A stretch of DNA of 64,000 bases from an uncultured Bdellovibrionales bacterium (GCA_903926205.1 CAIYID010000049.1:1-64000); one strand, 5' to 3'. Shown: positions 8,661 to 18,362, counted from the stretch's first letter. Notes: generated by a model from the letters alone, not told the origin. Translations and numbers: made by a program.

Positions 8661-8691
8661 CTCTGGAATTCAATAAGGCCTAAACTTAACC
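8661..8691 (-). promoter_or_regulatory. TAAGTTTAG motif copy 3 (upstream of CheY-like gene)
   Basis: Minus-strand segment that begins GGTTAAGTTTAGGCC and ends AATTCCAGAG, 34-64 nt before the CheY-like ATG. It is closely related to the segments at 5436-5456 and 5514-5544, which lie in the same gene cluster. A regulatory role is inferred from repetition and position. Confidence 0.4.
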
Positions 8692-8707
8692 TAGCTTTTC
8701 GTCGGGA

Positions 8708-9571
8708 TCAGTTCGCATACTGGGCCGCCCAAATATAATCAGCTCGTTCTCCATACTGATTGGAAGGCTGTAATTCCTGACTGACCTGCTCAGAAGTTAA
8801 TCCATTTAAATTGACCAGGGAAAATTTCGTCACTGAATTCGCGCCACGAGCCTTCAATCGGTCGGGAAGCCCCCCACCATATTGAACATGAAATTCGCCG
8901 ACAATGATCACCAAAACTTGCTCTGGATGTTGGCTTAAAAATAAATTCGCCCTCCAAGACATGGTGTCATCCCAAGTGCTTTGAGCGGCAAAATAGTTAT
9001 CCAAAGCTGCTGGATTTGGTAAATGGTCCCCCATAATGTCTTTAAAACGCTCTTTGTAGCCAAGATTTCCTTGTGTAAAACCAGACGGCATCAAGGAAAG
9101 CTCTAGATCCGTCAGCGAGGCCAATCCAGTTTTTGCTATTTTTCCGGTCAGACTCAGTGGAGCATTTAAAGCCACAACATATTCTTCTCCGAGTTTTGGA
9201 AAAAGAACTTGTTGCCGGTAGGAAGTAAAAGGAAAGCCATGGCCCCATTTGATGTTCTTCAAAAAATCAGACTCTGACAAAGTTCCCGAACGATATTCAT
9301 TCACAAAGGCTTGTCCCGGGTATTCAAAAAACTCCATCCCGAGACTCACTTTTAATCCCTTTTTCCGAAGAGCTTCCATCAATTGCAGCTGAAACACTGG
9401 TTGAGCCGTTGTGCCATGCTGCTCCCCTAAAACCACAATATCTCCTGGTCGAACGCTTGAAAGTGCCTGTTGCAGGCTCACGGGGTCCAAATTGCGCCCA
9501 TTCAGTAGCTGATCTGCAGCCAAAGATTGCAGAGAGAAGAAAACCAACAGCAACAAAACACTCTTTTTCAT
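8708..9571 (-). CDS. ChaN-like (DUF399) secreted protein, Tiki/TraB superfamily
   Basis: About 287 residues with a signal peptide (MKKSVLLLL to the AAD cleavage region). Conserved motifs of the ChaN/Cofac_haem_bdg family are clear: VVLGEQHGT (about 45), [11 protein letters not shown] (about 78) and [14 protein letters not shown] near residue 235. ChaN of Campylobacter is an iron-regulated lipoprotein that binds haem; superfamily relatives include Tiki proteases and EreA esterases. This copy has no lipobox Cys and is probably periplasmic. The ATG at 9571 follows a G-rich ribosome-binding site and gives a proper signal peptide, so it is preferred over an in-frame start at 9613. Divergent from rpmG. 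Confidence 0.8.
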   Translation of the reverse strand: MKKSVLLLLVFFSLQSLAADQLLNGRNLDPVSLQQALSSVRPGDIVVLGEQHGTTAQPVFQLQLMEALRKKGLKVSLGMEFFEYPGQAFVNEYRSGTLSESDFLKNIKWGHGFPFTSYRQQVLFPKLGEEYVVALNAPLSLTGKIAKTGLASLTDLELSLMPSGFTQGNLGYKERFKDIMGDHLPNPAALDNYFAAQSTWDDTMSWRANLFLSQHPEQVLVIIVGEFHVQYGGGLPDRLKARGANSVTKFSLVNLNGLTSEQVSQELQPSNQYGERADYIWAAQYAN

Positions 9572-9686
9572 GAATCCCCCCAGAAAAGCCCTCTCTTCCC
9601 ATAATTTACGCAAAATGTCTATTGAGTTTGGGCGCGTTTTTTGCTATCCCTACCCTCCTATTTACATCAATACAGCGAGGCTGGAT

Positions 9687-9866
9687 ATGGCAAAAAAGAG
9701 CGGACGAATCATTGTAACTTTGGAGTGCACAGAAGCTAAGGCAGAAGGAAAGCCCGTTTCTCGCTACACAACAACAAAAAATAAAACCAAAACTCCCGGT
9801 CGGATGGAGAAGAAAAAATACAATCCGAACCTAAAACGTCACACTGTTCATAGAGAAACTAAGTAG
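9687..9866 (+). CDS. rpmG: 50S ribosomal protein L33
   Basis: 59 residues: [18 protein letters not shown] at the N terminus and [21 protein letters not shown] at the C terminus, the signature of bL33. Only one Cys is present, so this is a zinc-free (C-minus) form. The ATG at 9687 has GCGAGG about 7 nt upstream. A longer reading frame from 9570 is not needed because family similarity begins at MAKK. The stop overlaps the GTG of dcd. Ribosomal protein L33, component of the large subunit near the E site. Confidence 0.95.
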   Translation: MAKKSGRIIVTLECTEAKAEGKPVSRYTTTKNKTKTPGRMEKKKYNPNLKRHTVHRETK

Positions 9867-10402
9867 TGATTCTCACTGATCAGGAAATTCTAAATGCAAT
9901 GGAAAAAGGGGATATTAAAGTATCCCCTTTTCATCGTGATTGTTTAGGATCAAATTCCTATGACGTCCATTTAGGATCTACCTTGGCGACCTACACAGAC
10001 CAAGTTCTGGATGCCAAGAAACACAATCAGATTAAATCATTTGAAATTCCGTCAGAGGGTTTTATTCTTGAACCAAATTTTTTATATTTGGGTGTGACTC
10101 AAGAATACACGGAGACCTTAAAACACGTTCCCTTTCTTGAGGGAAAATCTTCGGTTGGTCGCCTTGGAATTGATATTCACGCAACGGCAGGAAAAGGTGA
10201 TATCGGATTTTGCAATTATTGGACATTAGAAATTTCCGTAAAACAACCCGTTCGAGTTTACAGTGGAATGCCAATTGGTCAGCTCATCTATTTTGAAGTC
10301 AAGGGTGAGATTCTGACTCCCTACAATAAAAAGTCCAGCGCTAAATATAATGAAAAAGTAGCTTATCCTGTCGAATCTATGATGTGGAAAAATCAATTCT
10401 AA
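9866..10402 (+). CDS. dcd: dCTP deaminase
   Basis: 178 residues, the usual length. The sequence follows the Dcd/dUTPase trimeric fold: MILTDQEIL, SNSYDVHLG, EGKSSVGRLGIDIHATAG with the phosphate-binding SS and R, then GDIGFCNYWTLEISV with the catalytic Glu, and MPIGQLIYFE. The enzyme converts dCTP to dUTP for thymidylate synthesis; whether it also hydrolyses dUTP cannot be read. The GTG start overlaps the TAG of rpmG by one base (TAGTG), so translation is probably coupled; no strong Shine-Dalgarno is seen. Confidence 0.93.
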   Translation: MILTDQEILNAMEKGDIKVSPFHRDCLGSNSYDVHLGSTLATYTDQVLDAKKHNQIKSFEIPSEGFILEPNFLYLGVTQEYTETLKHVPFLEGKSSVGRLGIDIHATAGKGDIGFCNYWTLEISVKQPVRVYSGMPIGQLIYFEVKGEILTPYNKKSSAKYNEKVAYPVESMMWKNQF

Positions 10403-10460
10403 TCCTTTTTAAAAAAGTCAGACTTTCATTTTAGAAAATCCAACCAAAAAATTTAAAAGA

Positions 10461-13400
10461 TTATTCTTCGCTATCAGAGAAAAAAGAGCTTCCCATGGGC
10501 GTCTGAACTACCGGCAAGATAGAAAAATCTAAGGACGGAGCCCCTTCTGTTTGATTGATAAATCCCGGAGGTGGATCAAAGGGGCGAGCACTTTTGTTTG
10601 AACATTTTTTTCCGCCACCACTGAGAACATCCGCGATCGAACCAAAGAGATCGGATAAATTACCTCGATCGACATGGGCATTAATTTTCTTATTCCACCA
10701 GATTTTCCAAATATAACTAATTAAATCTGTAAAACCACAAGGGATCGTGCCTTTTATCGCAATATAATAAAAGGCGGCTCGATTGATAACGTCTATATTT
10801 GTACCGCTAAATTTGCTCAGCAATCCCCTATAAATAGGGTAAGCCATTTTAACTTCTTCATCCGTCAAGAATCCGTCTTTATCAGTATCGAATCGCTGGA
10901 AGGTCGACTCAGCATACTGAAACACATGCGGGAGTAAGTTTAAATCTGATCGTGTAGCGGTATTATCTGCTGTCGGCACCCAGCCCGTCGACTTCAAGAA
11001 ATCAAAAGTAATATAATGAAAAACTTCGGGGGTCGCTTTCGTCATATAGACAGACAAATCAGGCATGGAGCTAAAAATTGTCGTAAAGTTTTTACGATAA
11101 AAATCGATGACACAGTCAACTTTCAGTCTCGTTTCTATGTCGCTAGCACCAACTTTCGCCACACATTGGTCGCCCAAGGCTTTTACCACCATACCATTTA
11201 AGGTGAGTCCACTCATAATCATTGTGAACAATTGTGAACCTTCCGCTAAGTTCAAATAATCATTTCCATCCGCAGCTGGTGTGAAAAGATTAGCTTCCAT
11301 AAAACGATTCTTAGCAAAAACTATATTGTTCGGTTCGACCAAGCCCATTGCCACAATAACTGATTTTACGTCCGTGTAGAGGGCATTCATTTCATCGAGA
11401 GTTACGCCACGAGCCGGATCAATCGCGCGATCCAAGTCACCCGCATAGCCATGAATAACCAAACGAGCCAGCAATCTTGCAAAGTTAAGATTTCCCGCTG
11501 AGTGTAAATCATAATTTCGATTATTTTTTCCCAAATAAAGACGCCCCTGCGGATCCAAAACAAAAGAGGGAGAAATACTCACAATTCGTTGCAACTCGGC
11601 CGCGCCAACAAGAGGAACTGACTCCAATATTTTAAGTAATTGAACGCCTGATAATTCTTTCTTTCCAGCATCAGTAAAGACCTTGGACAACAAGTGTTGC
11701 GTCGAACTCCAGATTCCAAGCTCATTCTGGAGATAAGTAATATTATCTTTCGAAAATCCAGTTGGTTTGTGGCCCGATAAGCGCAGCTTTGGATCATAAA
11801 TTATTTTTTGAGTGACGGCCGTCACCGCCATATTCATGGATTCAGGAGTTAAATCGCCTGGCAAAATTCCGGCCGACTTTAAGGAAAGAATTAAATTTGT
11901 TAATTCCAGATTTGAAATCTCTCCGGAGCTTGGAACTCCACGAACAGGATTTTGGGTGACTCGGAAATTAATTAATTGAGTCAAAACCCCCATTAAATTT
12001 TTTATAAGAAGATCAGCACTTTCTAATCCTGGACCAGAGTCCGCGCTTCGTGGATTCACGAAATAATAGTAATATAATCCTTGCTCGACAAAATGGGCCG
12101 TAAAACCAAAAACGTCAGGCCATTTTGCTTTTTGAATCACAGAAGTCTGATCATTCAAAACGATCTGTTTTGCCGAAGTGAGCGTCGGCACAAATTTTCT
12201 AATTTGCCCAAGGATACCCAGTTTTGAATCAGGTCCCGACAACAAGGCTTCAATATCTTCGAGAAGCCGCGAAAAATCTTTGAGGTCATAGTCCGTTTCA
12301 AGAATACTTCCCAATAATAAGGTCGATTGATAGAGCGTATCCGAAGCACCCCGGAAATACTTTTGAGCCTCAGCCTCACTCATTGTTGAAGGCTGCCAAT
12401 TCAAAGACAATACTTTTACAATGGAAATTACATTTTCCATAATGGTTCGGAAAACCACGACTTTTGTTTTTCCTCGATCAAAATCTTCTGGAGTCCATCG
12501 CTCTGCCGACCCTGCAAAAATCAAAACTTTGATTTTCATGACCTGTTCAACAAAATCTGAATTAAAATGCACTTCGGGAAAAACACCAGTGAAGGCAACT
12601 AAAATATCTTGAAGTTCCTGTTTGGAAAAAACGGACCCGGGTTTTTCACGAACCATATCCTCTAAATAGGAGAAAAGATCTGTCACTGAATCAGAAAAAT
12701 AAGCCCATTGTGGTTCCGCATCATCGGATTTCTGAATATAGTAGAAATAGCGCAGATACTGAATGTAACCTCGTGACAATAAAATACTTAAACGTCGCCA
12801 TTCATTGGCCTTAATTAAAGCCGGATTTCCGCCAGCCAGTGCCCCCTTCAGTTTACTAACCAAGGGAAGTCCATGATCAAGAGTATCCAACCACGGCCAA
12901 TGAACATTATAGAGAGCTTCAATTTCATGGAGCAGTCCTGCCAGATTAGCAATCGCGTAAGTTTGATCATCTCCTGATATTAACTCTGCCAAAGATTTAA
13001 CGGCGTCTTGAATAGCAAGGTTTGAGTCTTCAAAATACTGCAAATTTTCCTGTAAATTGCCTGAAGAATTGAGCTGCCAATTCCTAGTATAAACCTTCAT
13101 ATAAGGCAAAATTTTCATACTCACTGATTTCATTTTTTCAGCAAAATGAATCAAGCGAAGAAGTTCAGCACGAGTGATTCGATCATTCGTACCTCCAACA
13201 AACAATTGTTTAAGATTCATCACTTGCAACAATAGTTTGTCGGACAACTTCAAATCTTTAAAAAAATAAGTTTCAAAAAAAGTTGCCAATTCCCGTCCGG
13301 TGAACTGATCACGATTGGCACCACGAACTTTCTTTTCAAAAACGGAAATAGCACTTCCAAAACAATCCCAAGTGGCGTTCACCTCAGTCGTGGAAGCAGA

Positions 13401-13583
13401 ACCAGTCATAAATCTTTGCATTGTCGGCAAAACATCGGCCAAACACTGAGTCTGAAAACCTATATATGGGTTCGGGCTTTCTAGAATCGCTGGTGTTTTA
13501 TTAAAAATTTGATCACAACCAGTCAATAAGCTTATCGCCAAAAGCCCACTCACCACTAATTTAAAAGATAATCTAAAAAACAT
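10461..13583 (-). CDS. Very large lipoprotein with EF-hand and EF-hand-like motifs
   Basis: About 1040 residues. The N terminus is a lipoprotein signal with lipobox LLTGC. One canonical EF-hand loop, DTDKDGFLTDEE, is encoded at 10854-10889 (about residue 899) and has all calcium-ligand positions. Shorter look-alikes of the exiting helix occur at roughly 92 (FTGREL), 134 (ITRAEL), 317 (FSKQEL), 555 (ISNLEL), 642 (LSGVQL) and 726 (VTLDEM), suggesting a chain of decayed EF-hand-type helix pairs. I do not recognise a named family. The ATG at 13583 has GGTGG 8 nt upstream and lies inside the end of the upstream porin-like gene (11-nt overlap), so the two are probably co-translated and act together at the outer membrane. 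Confidence 0.75.
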   Translation of the reverse strand: MFFRLSFKLVVSGLLAISLLTGCDQIFNKTPAILESPNPYIGFQTQCLADVLPTMQRFMTGSASTTEVNATWDCFGSAISVFEKKVRGANRDQFTGRELATFFETYFFKDLKLSDKLLLQVMNLKQLFVGGTNDRITRAELLRLIHFAEKMKSVSMKILPYMKVYTRNWQLNSSGNLQENLQYFEDSNLAIQDAVKSLAELISGDDQTYAIANLAGLLHEIEALYNVHWPWLDTLDHGLPLVSKLKGALAGGNPALIKANEWRRLSILLSRGYIQYLRYFYYIQKSDDAEPQWAYFSDSVTDLFSYLEDMVREKPGSVFSKQELQDILVAFTGVFPEVHFNSDFVEQVMKIKVLIFAGSAERWTPEDFDRGKTKVVVFRTIMENVISIVKVLSLNWQPSTMSEAEAQKYFRGASDTLYQSTLLLGSILETDYDLKDFSRLLEDIEALLSGPDSKLGILGQIRKFVPTLTSAKQIVLNDQTSVIQKAKWPDVFGFTAHFVEQGLYYYYFVNPRSADSGPGLESADLLIKNLMGVLTQLINFRVTQNPVRGVPSSGEISNLELTNLILSLKSAGILPGDLTPESMNMAVTAVTQKIIYDPKLRLSGHKPTGFSKDNITYLQNELGIWSSTQHLLSKVFTDAGKKELSGVQLLKILESVPLVGAAELQRIVSISPSFVLDPQGRLYLGKNNRNYDLHSAGNLNFARLLARLVIHGYAGDLDRAIDPARGVTLDEMNALYTDVKSVIVAMGLVEPNNIVFAKNRFMEANLFTPAADGNDYLNLAEGSQLFTMIMSGLTLNGMVVKALGDQCVAKVGASDIETRLKVDCVIDFYRKNFTTIFSSMPDLSVYMTKATPEVFHYITFDFLKSTGWVPTADNTATRSDLNLLPHVFQYAESTFQRFDTDKDGFLTDEEVKMAYPIYRGLLSKFSGTNIDVINRAAFYYIAIKGTIPCGFTDLISYIWKIWWNKKINAHVDRGNLSDLFGSIADVLSGGGKKCSNKSARPFDPPPGFINQTEGAPSLDFSILPVVQTPMGSSFFSDSEE

Positions 13584-15063
13584 AGTTAAACCCACCATAA
13601 ATACGGTCATTGGTTCTGAATTGATTTATAAATCGAGGATCTTTATTATTCGCAGTGACATCATCTGGAGATAAAATATCGACTCCCGCATTAAAGGTCC
13701 AACGCCGAGTCCAATCCAAATCGAATTCCGTTCCGTAAACATTTCCCTTTTGATCAAAATCTCTTAAGGCTTTTATTTTACTTACTAGTCGCTTCCCTTT
13801 AAGAGATGAAATTATCTTTGTTTTTACGGAAAAAGCGTTGGTGAACATTGTTTGATAGGGCAAAATAGAATTGTGATAAACTCCAGAGCTATCTTTGTCC
13901 ACAGTGAGTTCTTCAAGAACACGAAGGTAATCCATTGAAAAATCAATTTTCTCAGTCATGGCTTTAGTTTTAATCGTCGAGTTCAAATGAGCTGCATAAA
14001 TTTTCAAAGCACCGGGTTGTTGTTGCCACCAATCCGTCGAAGAATCATTGGTCGGAAAATTGGACACCGGATTTTCTTCAAGGTATGAAACAGAAAAACC
14101 GCCAGAGTCATAGTTAAAACCAAGATCTCCGCCAATAGTTTTCGCATAGGCGACAACAGGAACCACCTGAACCTGAGTATTTCCTCCCAAAACCAAATTT
14201 GCATCGTATTTCACCTGCAAAGTGTTAATTGGTTTATAACCGTAATTAGCGCTAACCCAAACCCCGGCCTTGGCAGAGTCCGCCCAACGCAAACGAATCC
14301 CACTTCCTGGATTATTAACCAATCTTCCTAGTTCTGGAACAGAGAGGGAGTAGACAAACTGTGTCGGCTGTTGAAGAATGTTTCCAGTGGAAGCAGGTTG
14401 TTGATACCAACGACTACTGCCCACCAAACTCCCATTTTCTTCACGAATCGGAGGAGACATCGTCGGAATAAAAATCGGCGACCCAAACAAGAGCCAATCA
14501 AAATGGCCCTCAGTTTGTTGATAAAATATTCCCGTGAGGCCCTGATCCACTGGTAACAAAGGATCATCGATTTTAAATAAAGGTTCCCATAAGCCCAACT
14601 GCCAATCTTTATCGACTTGACTCCAAAATTCCAATCGGCGCCCTAAAGAGATTTGTCCTTGCCCCTGATTAAAAGTCATTGCTGTAAACATTTGCTGAAC
14701 TGAAAAATAAGAATATTCCCAGTCAAAATATTTTCCCACCGTCACGTCGAGTTTGCTGTGACTGAAGGTGTTTTCCGTATCTAGAAGAAAATTAACCTCA
14801 CCGTTAATACTTTGATTCAGCTTTTCACCACCAGAAATTGGTGAAGGATAATAGGCCGCTTGCGTTTTTGCAAAACCACCCACTTGAGTCGTACGCCCTG
14901 ATGAGGTCGAAGGAAGATTCACAGAACTTTGACTGGGATTTAATTGGCTTAGGGGTACAGAATTTTCTTGAGCGAAAGAATTAGAACTCAAAATTTGGAT
15001 TAACCCAACAAAAAGAGTGAGCGCAGTCCAGGATAGGCGTTGGCCAAGCTTGATGAGTCTCAC
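13573..15063 (-). CDS. Outer-membrane beta-barrel (porin-like) protein
   Basis: About 496 residues. Signal peptide ending SNSFAQ, then a Ser/Pro-rich linker, then alternating polar/aromatic strands typical of a barrel (WEYSYFSVQQMF, WQLGLWEPLF, FSVSYLEENP, WTFNAGVDIL) and a terminal Phe (YGGFNYVF), the outer-membrane insertion signal. No specific family is recognised. The GTG at 15063 has GGAAGGTG upstream and gives a clean signal peptide; a TTG at 15078 is less likely. First gene of a two-gene unit with the EF-hand lipoprotein, with a sigma-70-like promoter at 15106-15134. Confidence 0.75.
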   Translation of the reverse strand: MRLIKLGQRLSWTALTLFVGLIQILSSNSFAQENSVPLSQLNPSQSSVNLPSTSSGRTTQVGGFAKTQAAYYPSPISGGEKLNQSINGEVNFLLDTENTFSHSKLDVTVGKYFDWEYSYFSVQQMFTAMTFNQGQGQISLGRRLEFWSQVDKDWQLGLWEPLFKIDDPLLPVDQGLTGIFYQQTEGHFDWLLFGSPIFIPTMSPPIREENGSLVGSSRWYQQPASTGNILQQPTQFVYSLSVPELGRLVNNPGSGIRLRWADSAKAGVWVSANYGYKPINTLQVKYDANLVLGGNTQVQVVPVVAYAKTIGGDLGFNYDSGGFSVSYLEENPVSNFPTNDSSTDWWQQQPGALKIYAAHLNSTIKTKAMTEKIDFSMDYLRVLEELTVDKDSSGVYHNSILPYQTMFTNAFSVKTKIISSLKGKRLVSKIKALRDFDQKGNVYGTEFDLDWTRRWTFNAGVDILSPDDVTANNKDPRFINQFRTNDRIYGGFNYVF

Positions 15064-15105
15064 TAATTCACCTTCCAAGGGGAAAATTACTGTTATTGCA
15101 GGGGC

Positions 15106-15134
15106 ATAAAATCCAAAAAACCAATTGACGTCAA
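15106..15134 (-). promoter_or_regulatory. Candidate sigma-70 promoter for the porin/EF-hand lipoprotein operon
   Basis: On the minus strand TTGACG (15129-15134) and TTTTAT (15106-15111) are separated by 17 nt, about 43 nt before the GTG start. The -35 lies within a perfect 10-bp palindrome, TTGACGTCAA, which could also be an operator. The -10 matches consensus at only four of six positions. Confidence 0.4.
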
Positions 15135-15289
15135 CAATTTGGTTTAAAGAATTAGAGTTTATGCACCAGAATCAATATAACTCACTTCATGCACAAATAT
15201 TGAACAAATTTCTCATGAAATAAGAACAATTTGGCCTATAGCCAAGTGGACTTGATTGAGGGCTGGGAGTGACTTTTTTTACTCATTTT

Positions 15290-16696
15290 TTATTCGTCGT
15301 CGAGCTCTTCGTCATCAATGAGACCCAGATTGTACTTTTCCACCCGATATCTCATGGAACGAAAAGTAATATGCAACAACTTCGCGGCTTTTTTCTTCAC
15401 GCCACCCGCCGTATGAATCGCTTTGACGATTAACTCTTTCTCTATCTGACCGATGATTTTATCAAGCTCAATGCCTTCTGTTCCAATCTCTATCTCTTGG
15501 CTTGATGCTAGTTTGCGTCCTACAGGCGTGTTCACAAAAGGAGGTAAACTCTCTGGCAAAATGGTAGCACCACTCTCTAATGCCACGGTTCTTTCGATGA
15601 TATTTTCCAACTCCCGTACGTTTCCGGGGTACTCGTATTTTTTCATCACTTCCATGGCTTCAAGACTAATACCATTCACATTTTTATTCAGACGTTCATT
15701 GTACTTTTTCAAAAAGTGAGTCGCGAGTAAAGGAATGTCTTCTTTGCGCTCACGCAAGGCTGGCGTACGAATATTAATCACGTTCAACCGATAGTACAAA
15801 TCCTGACGAAAAGTTCCTTGCTTCACCATATCTTCAAGATTGCGATTGGTGGCCGCAATGATACGCACTTCGACTTTGATATCTTCCGTAGCTCCCACTC
15901 GGCGGATCACGCGCTCTTGAATAGCACGAAGAAGTTTCACTTGAATCGTGACAGGCAACTCACCGATCTCATCCAAAAATAAAGATCCGCCATCGGCCAC
16001 TTCAAATAAACCCGGCTTATCAAAAACGGCGCTAGTGAAGGAGCCTTTTTTATGACCAAACATTTCCGATTCCATCAATTGCTCAGGAATAGCACCACAG
16101 TTGATCGTAACAAAGGGACGATCTTTCAGTGGGCCATTGAAGTGAATAGCTTTAGCCACGACCTCTTTACCGGTACCGCTCTCTCCCGTCACCAAAACAT
16201 TGGTAGGAGCTTGGCTCACTCTTTTAATTAAATCAAAAATTCGATGCATGGCTTCGGAGTTACCCACCATATTTTGGAAGGTGTACTCTTTTTGCATTTC
16301 TTTTTTCAAAACACGGTTTTCAACTTCTAAGTTTTTAGAGCGTAGAGCATTCGCTACATTGAGACGAACCTCATCGATTTTGAATGGCTTCGTCAGATAA
16401 TCGTAGGCACCCATTTTCATGGCTTCAACTGCGTTCTCCGCAGTACCAAATGCGGTGATCATCATGAAAACAGTTTCCGGATAATTGTCTTTCACAAATT
16501 TCAACAATTCAATACCCGTCACATGAGGCATTTGTAAATCCGAAATAACCATATCGAAAGTTTTTTTACCTAAAACATCCTTCGCCACAGCACCATCTTC
16601 TGCTGTAGTGATCTCATAGCCTTCTTTTTTCAGCATAATTTCTAGGAATTCGCGAATCGAATCCTCATCATCAACAACTAAAATTCTCGGTTTCAT
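15290..16696 (-). CDS. pilR: Sigma-54-dependent response regulator, PilR-like
   Basis: 468 residues. Receiver (1-120: VVDDE, phospho-acceptor MVISDLQMP, YLTKPF), AAA+ sigma-54 activator domain (about 143-375: Walker A GESGTGKE, Walker B SLFLDEIGE, arginine finger region), and a C-terminal Fis-type helix-turn-helix (KKKAAKLLHITFRSMRYRVEKY). The sigma-54 contact loop reads GSFTSA instead of GAFTGA or GSFTGA. By family and position it activates pilin transcription in response to PilS. It is last in the pilB-to-pilR run, 46 nt after pilS. The pilin gene itself is not in the window. Confidence 0.85.
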   Translation of the reverse strand: MKPRILVVDDEDSIREFLEIMLKKEGYEITTAEDGAVAKDVLGKKTFDMVISDLQMPHVTGIELLKFVKDNYPETVFMMITAFGTAENAVEAMKMGAYDYLTKPFKIDEVRLNVANALRSKNLEVENRVLKKEMQKEYTFQNMVGNSEAMHRIFDLIKRVSQAPTNVLVTGESGTGKEVVAKAIHFNGPLKDRPFVTINCGAIPEQLMESEMFGHKKGSFTSAVFDKPGLFEVADGGSLFLDEIGELPVTIQVKLLRAIQERVIRRVGATEDIKVEVRIIAATNRNLEDMVKQGTFRQDLYYRLNVINIRTPALRERKEDIPLLATHFLKKYNERLNKNVNGISLEAMEVMKKYEYPGNVRELENIIERTVALESGATILPESLPPFVNTPVGRKLASSQEIEIGTEGIELDKIIGQIEKELIVKAIHTAGGVKKKAAKLLHITFRSMRYRVEKYNLGLIDDEELDDE

Positions 16697-16742
16697 GAAG
16701 GAATCCCCTTTTTATCTATTGTGGGTTCCCCTTGGCTTCTTT

Positions 16743-18362
16743 TCAACTTTTTCTTGAGCCAGTCTTAATCGGAAAGCGAAATATAAATTCGGTCCCTTGA
16801 TTTTTTTTAGAATCGACAGAAATATTTGCTTCGTGAGCTTGGAGAATTTTGAAGGTAATAGCAAGACCTAAGCCTGTACCAGATCGTCCTTTGGTCGTGT
16901 AGAAAGGCTCGAAAAGTCGAGTTTTCGTTTCTTCACTCATACCACTACCATTATCTCTAATACGAACGACCACTTCTAATCCGATAACTTTTGCTGAAAT
17001 TTGCAGTTCAGGATTTTCTGTTGTTGCAAGAGCCTGAAAGGCATTGATAATAACATTTAAAAAGGCCTGCAGAAGTTTGTCTTGGGAGCCACGAATCTCT
17101 GGCAGAATCTCCAGGTCCGTGTGTAAAAGAACATCATTGCGTAAATTTTTATCATTTTTTACAATCTCAAGAACGTTTTTCAAAATAAGATCTAACCGAA
17201 TCGGATCCACAGAAATTTTTTCCGGTTTAGCATAGTCCTTAAATTCCCCAATCAAACGTCCAAGTCGAGCGATCTCCCGGTGTGTGTTATGAATGAGTTT
17301 TTTGTCTGTTTCATCTTCAATTTTAATTTTTGGCTCAAGAAACTGAATATTCGCGCTCACGGCAGCCAATGGATTTCCCAATTCATGAGCTATACCTGAG
17401 GCTAGACCTCCGATAGCAGCCAACTTTTGCTGGTGTAAAATTGTGAGTTCCAATCGACGCACTTCTGTCACATCCTCGAGCATCACCAAAAAATCTGAAC
17501 TCTCGGTTTTTTGAGAGATAACTTGAATTTGCAAAATGAGGTTATCTCCGTCTCGGCGTAATGGAAGTTCCGTTTTAAACGAAGTTGCCGCACCGGTGTG
17601 CGCAGAGGAAAACCATTTTTTAAATTCCATGGCAAAATCAGGCAATAAAAGATGAAGATTTTCCCCTTCCATGGACTCTTTCTTAAAAATTTGCAAAGCC
17701 CCAGGATTTGCTGTCAGCACAATCCCCTCCTGTGTGACGGAAAGTAAGCCAGAAGGAATCGTCTGCACAATGGATTCATTGAGAGCTCGCAGGTCACTCA
17801 AGGAAATTCCCTGATATTCAAGTTGCTCGGCCAACATGCCTGAAATCCAAGCCAGACAAAAGAAAGCCACATTATATAAAATAAGAGTGAAAAAAAATGT
17901 CATCGCCTTCATTTCAGGTCCTAACAACGAAACCGTACTGAAGGATAAAGAACAAATCGCTGCAAGCAAAAGAGCACCACGAGTTTGAAAGATCAAGGCC
18001 ATCAGCAAAATTTCAATCAAGAAAATAAAAAGAAATAATGAAACATTGAGTTCTGATTTGTAAAGTAAGGTGGCTATCAATAAAACATCAAAAAAGAATG
18101 AATAAAAAAGCCAGCGACCATTTTCGAACAGTTTCTCCAGTCGAATAAGACCAATTAAATTGACCAGAATTCCCAGAGCCGAAACACAATAAAATTGCCA
18201 ATAAAAGTCCCAGTTAAAAAATGTCGACTGACTCAAATGCACCAGTAAAGCGAGTCCAAACAAGAGCACAAAAACACCCACGCGTAAGCTCTGAATGATT
18301 AATCTCATCTTATTAAGTGGGCCTTTTGATTTTGTTACTAGCAAATGAGAATCAGAAGTCAT
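16743..18362 (-). CDS. pilS: Membrane sensor histidine kinase, PilS-like
   Basis: About 539 residues. Five or six transmembrane segments (about 25-185), a PAS domain (about 205-320), HisKA with the phospho-acceptor in GIAHELGNPLAAV, and HATPase with NVIINAFQAL, DNGSGM and GRSGTGLGLA. This is the PilS architecture. The ATG at 18362 is 13 nt after the pilC stop and has TAAGGTG upstream; a longer frame into pilC is rejected because it adds residues read from pilC. Placed between pilC and pilR, it is the expected partner kinase of PilR. Confidence 0.85.
   Translation of the reverse strand: MTSDSHLLVTKSKGPLNKMRLIIQSLRVGVFVLLFGLALLVHLSQSTFFNWDFYWQFYCVSALGILVNLIGLIRLEKLFENGRWLFYSFFFDVLLIATLLYKSELNVSLFLFIFLIEILLMALIFQTRGALLLAAICSLSFSTVSLLGPEMKAMTFFFTLILYNVAFFCLAWISGMLAEQLEYQGISLSDLRALNESIVQTIPSGLLSVTQEGIVLTANPGALQIFKKESMEGENLHLLLPDFAMEFKKWFSSAHTGAATSFKTELPLRRDGDNLILQIQVISQKTESSDFLVMLEDVTEVRRLELTILHQQKLAAIGGLASGIAHELGNPLAAVSANIQFLEPKIKIEDETDKKLIHNTHREIARLGRLIGEFKDYAKPEKISVDPIRLDLILKNVLEIVKNDKNLRNDVLLHTDLEILPEIRGSQDKLLQAFLNVIINAFQALATTENPELQISAKVIGLEVVVRIRDNGSGMSEETKTRLFEPFYTTKGRSGTGLGLAITFKILQAHEANISVDSKKNQGTEFIFRFPIKTGSRKS

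Noticed and set aside
9570-9686. N-terminal extension of rpmG
   Set aside because: The extra residues run through the intergenic region shared with the divergent ChaN-like gene; the ATG at 9687 has a good ribosome-binding site and starts exactly at the family's first residue.
10403-10460. Possible bidirectional terminator between dcd and the EF-hand lipoprotein gene
   Set aside because: The only stem (AAAGTC/GACTTT) leaves a one-base loop, so it cannot form a hairpin as read.
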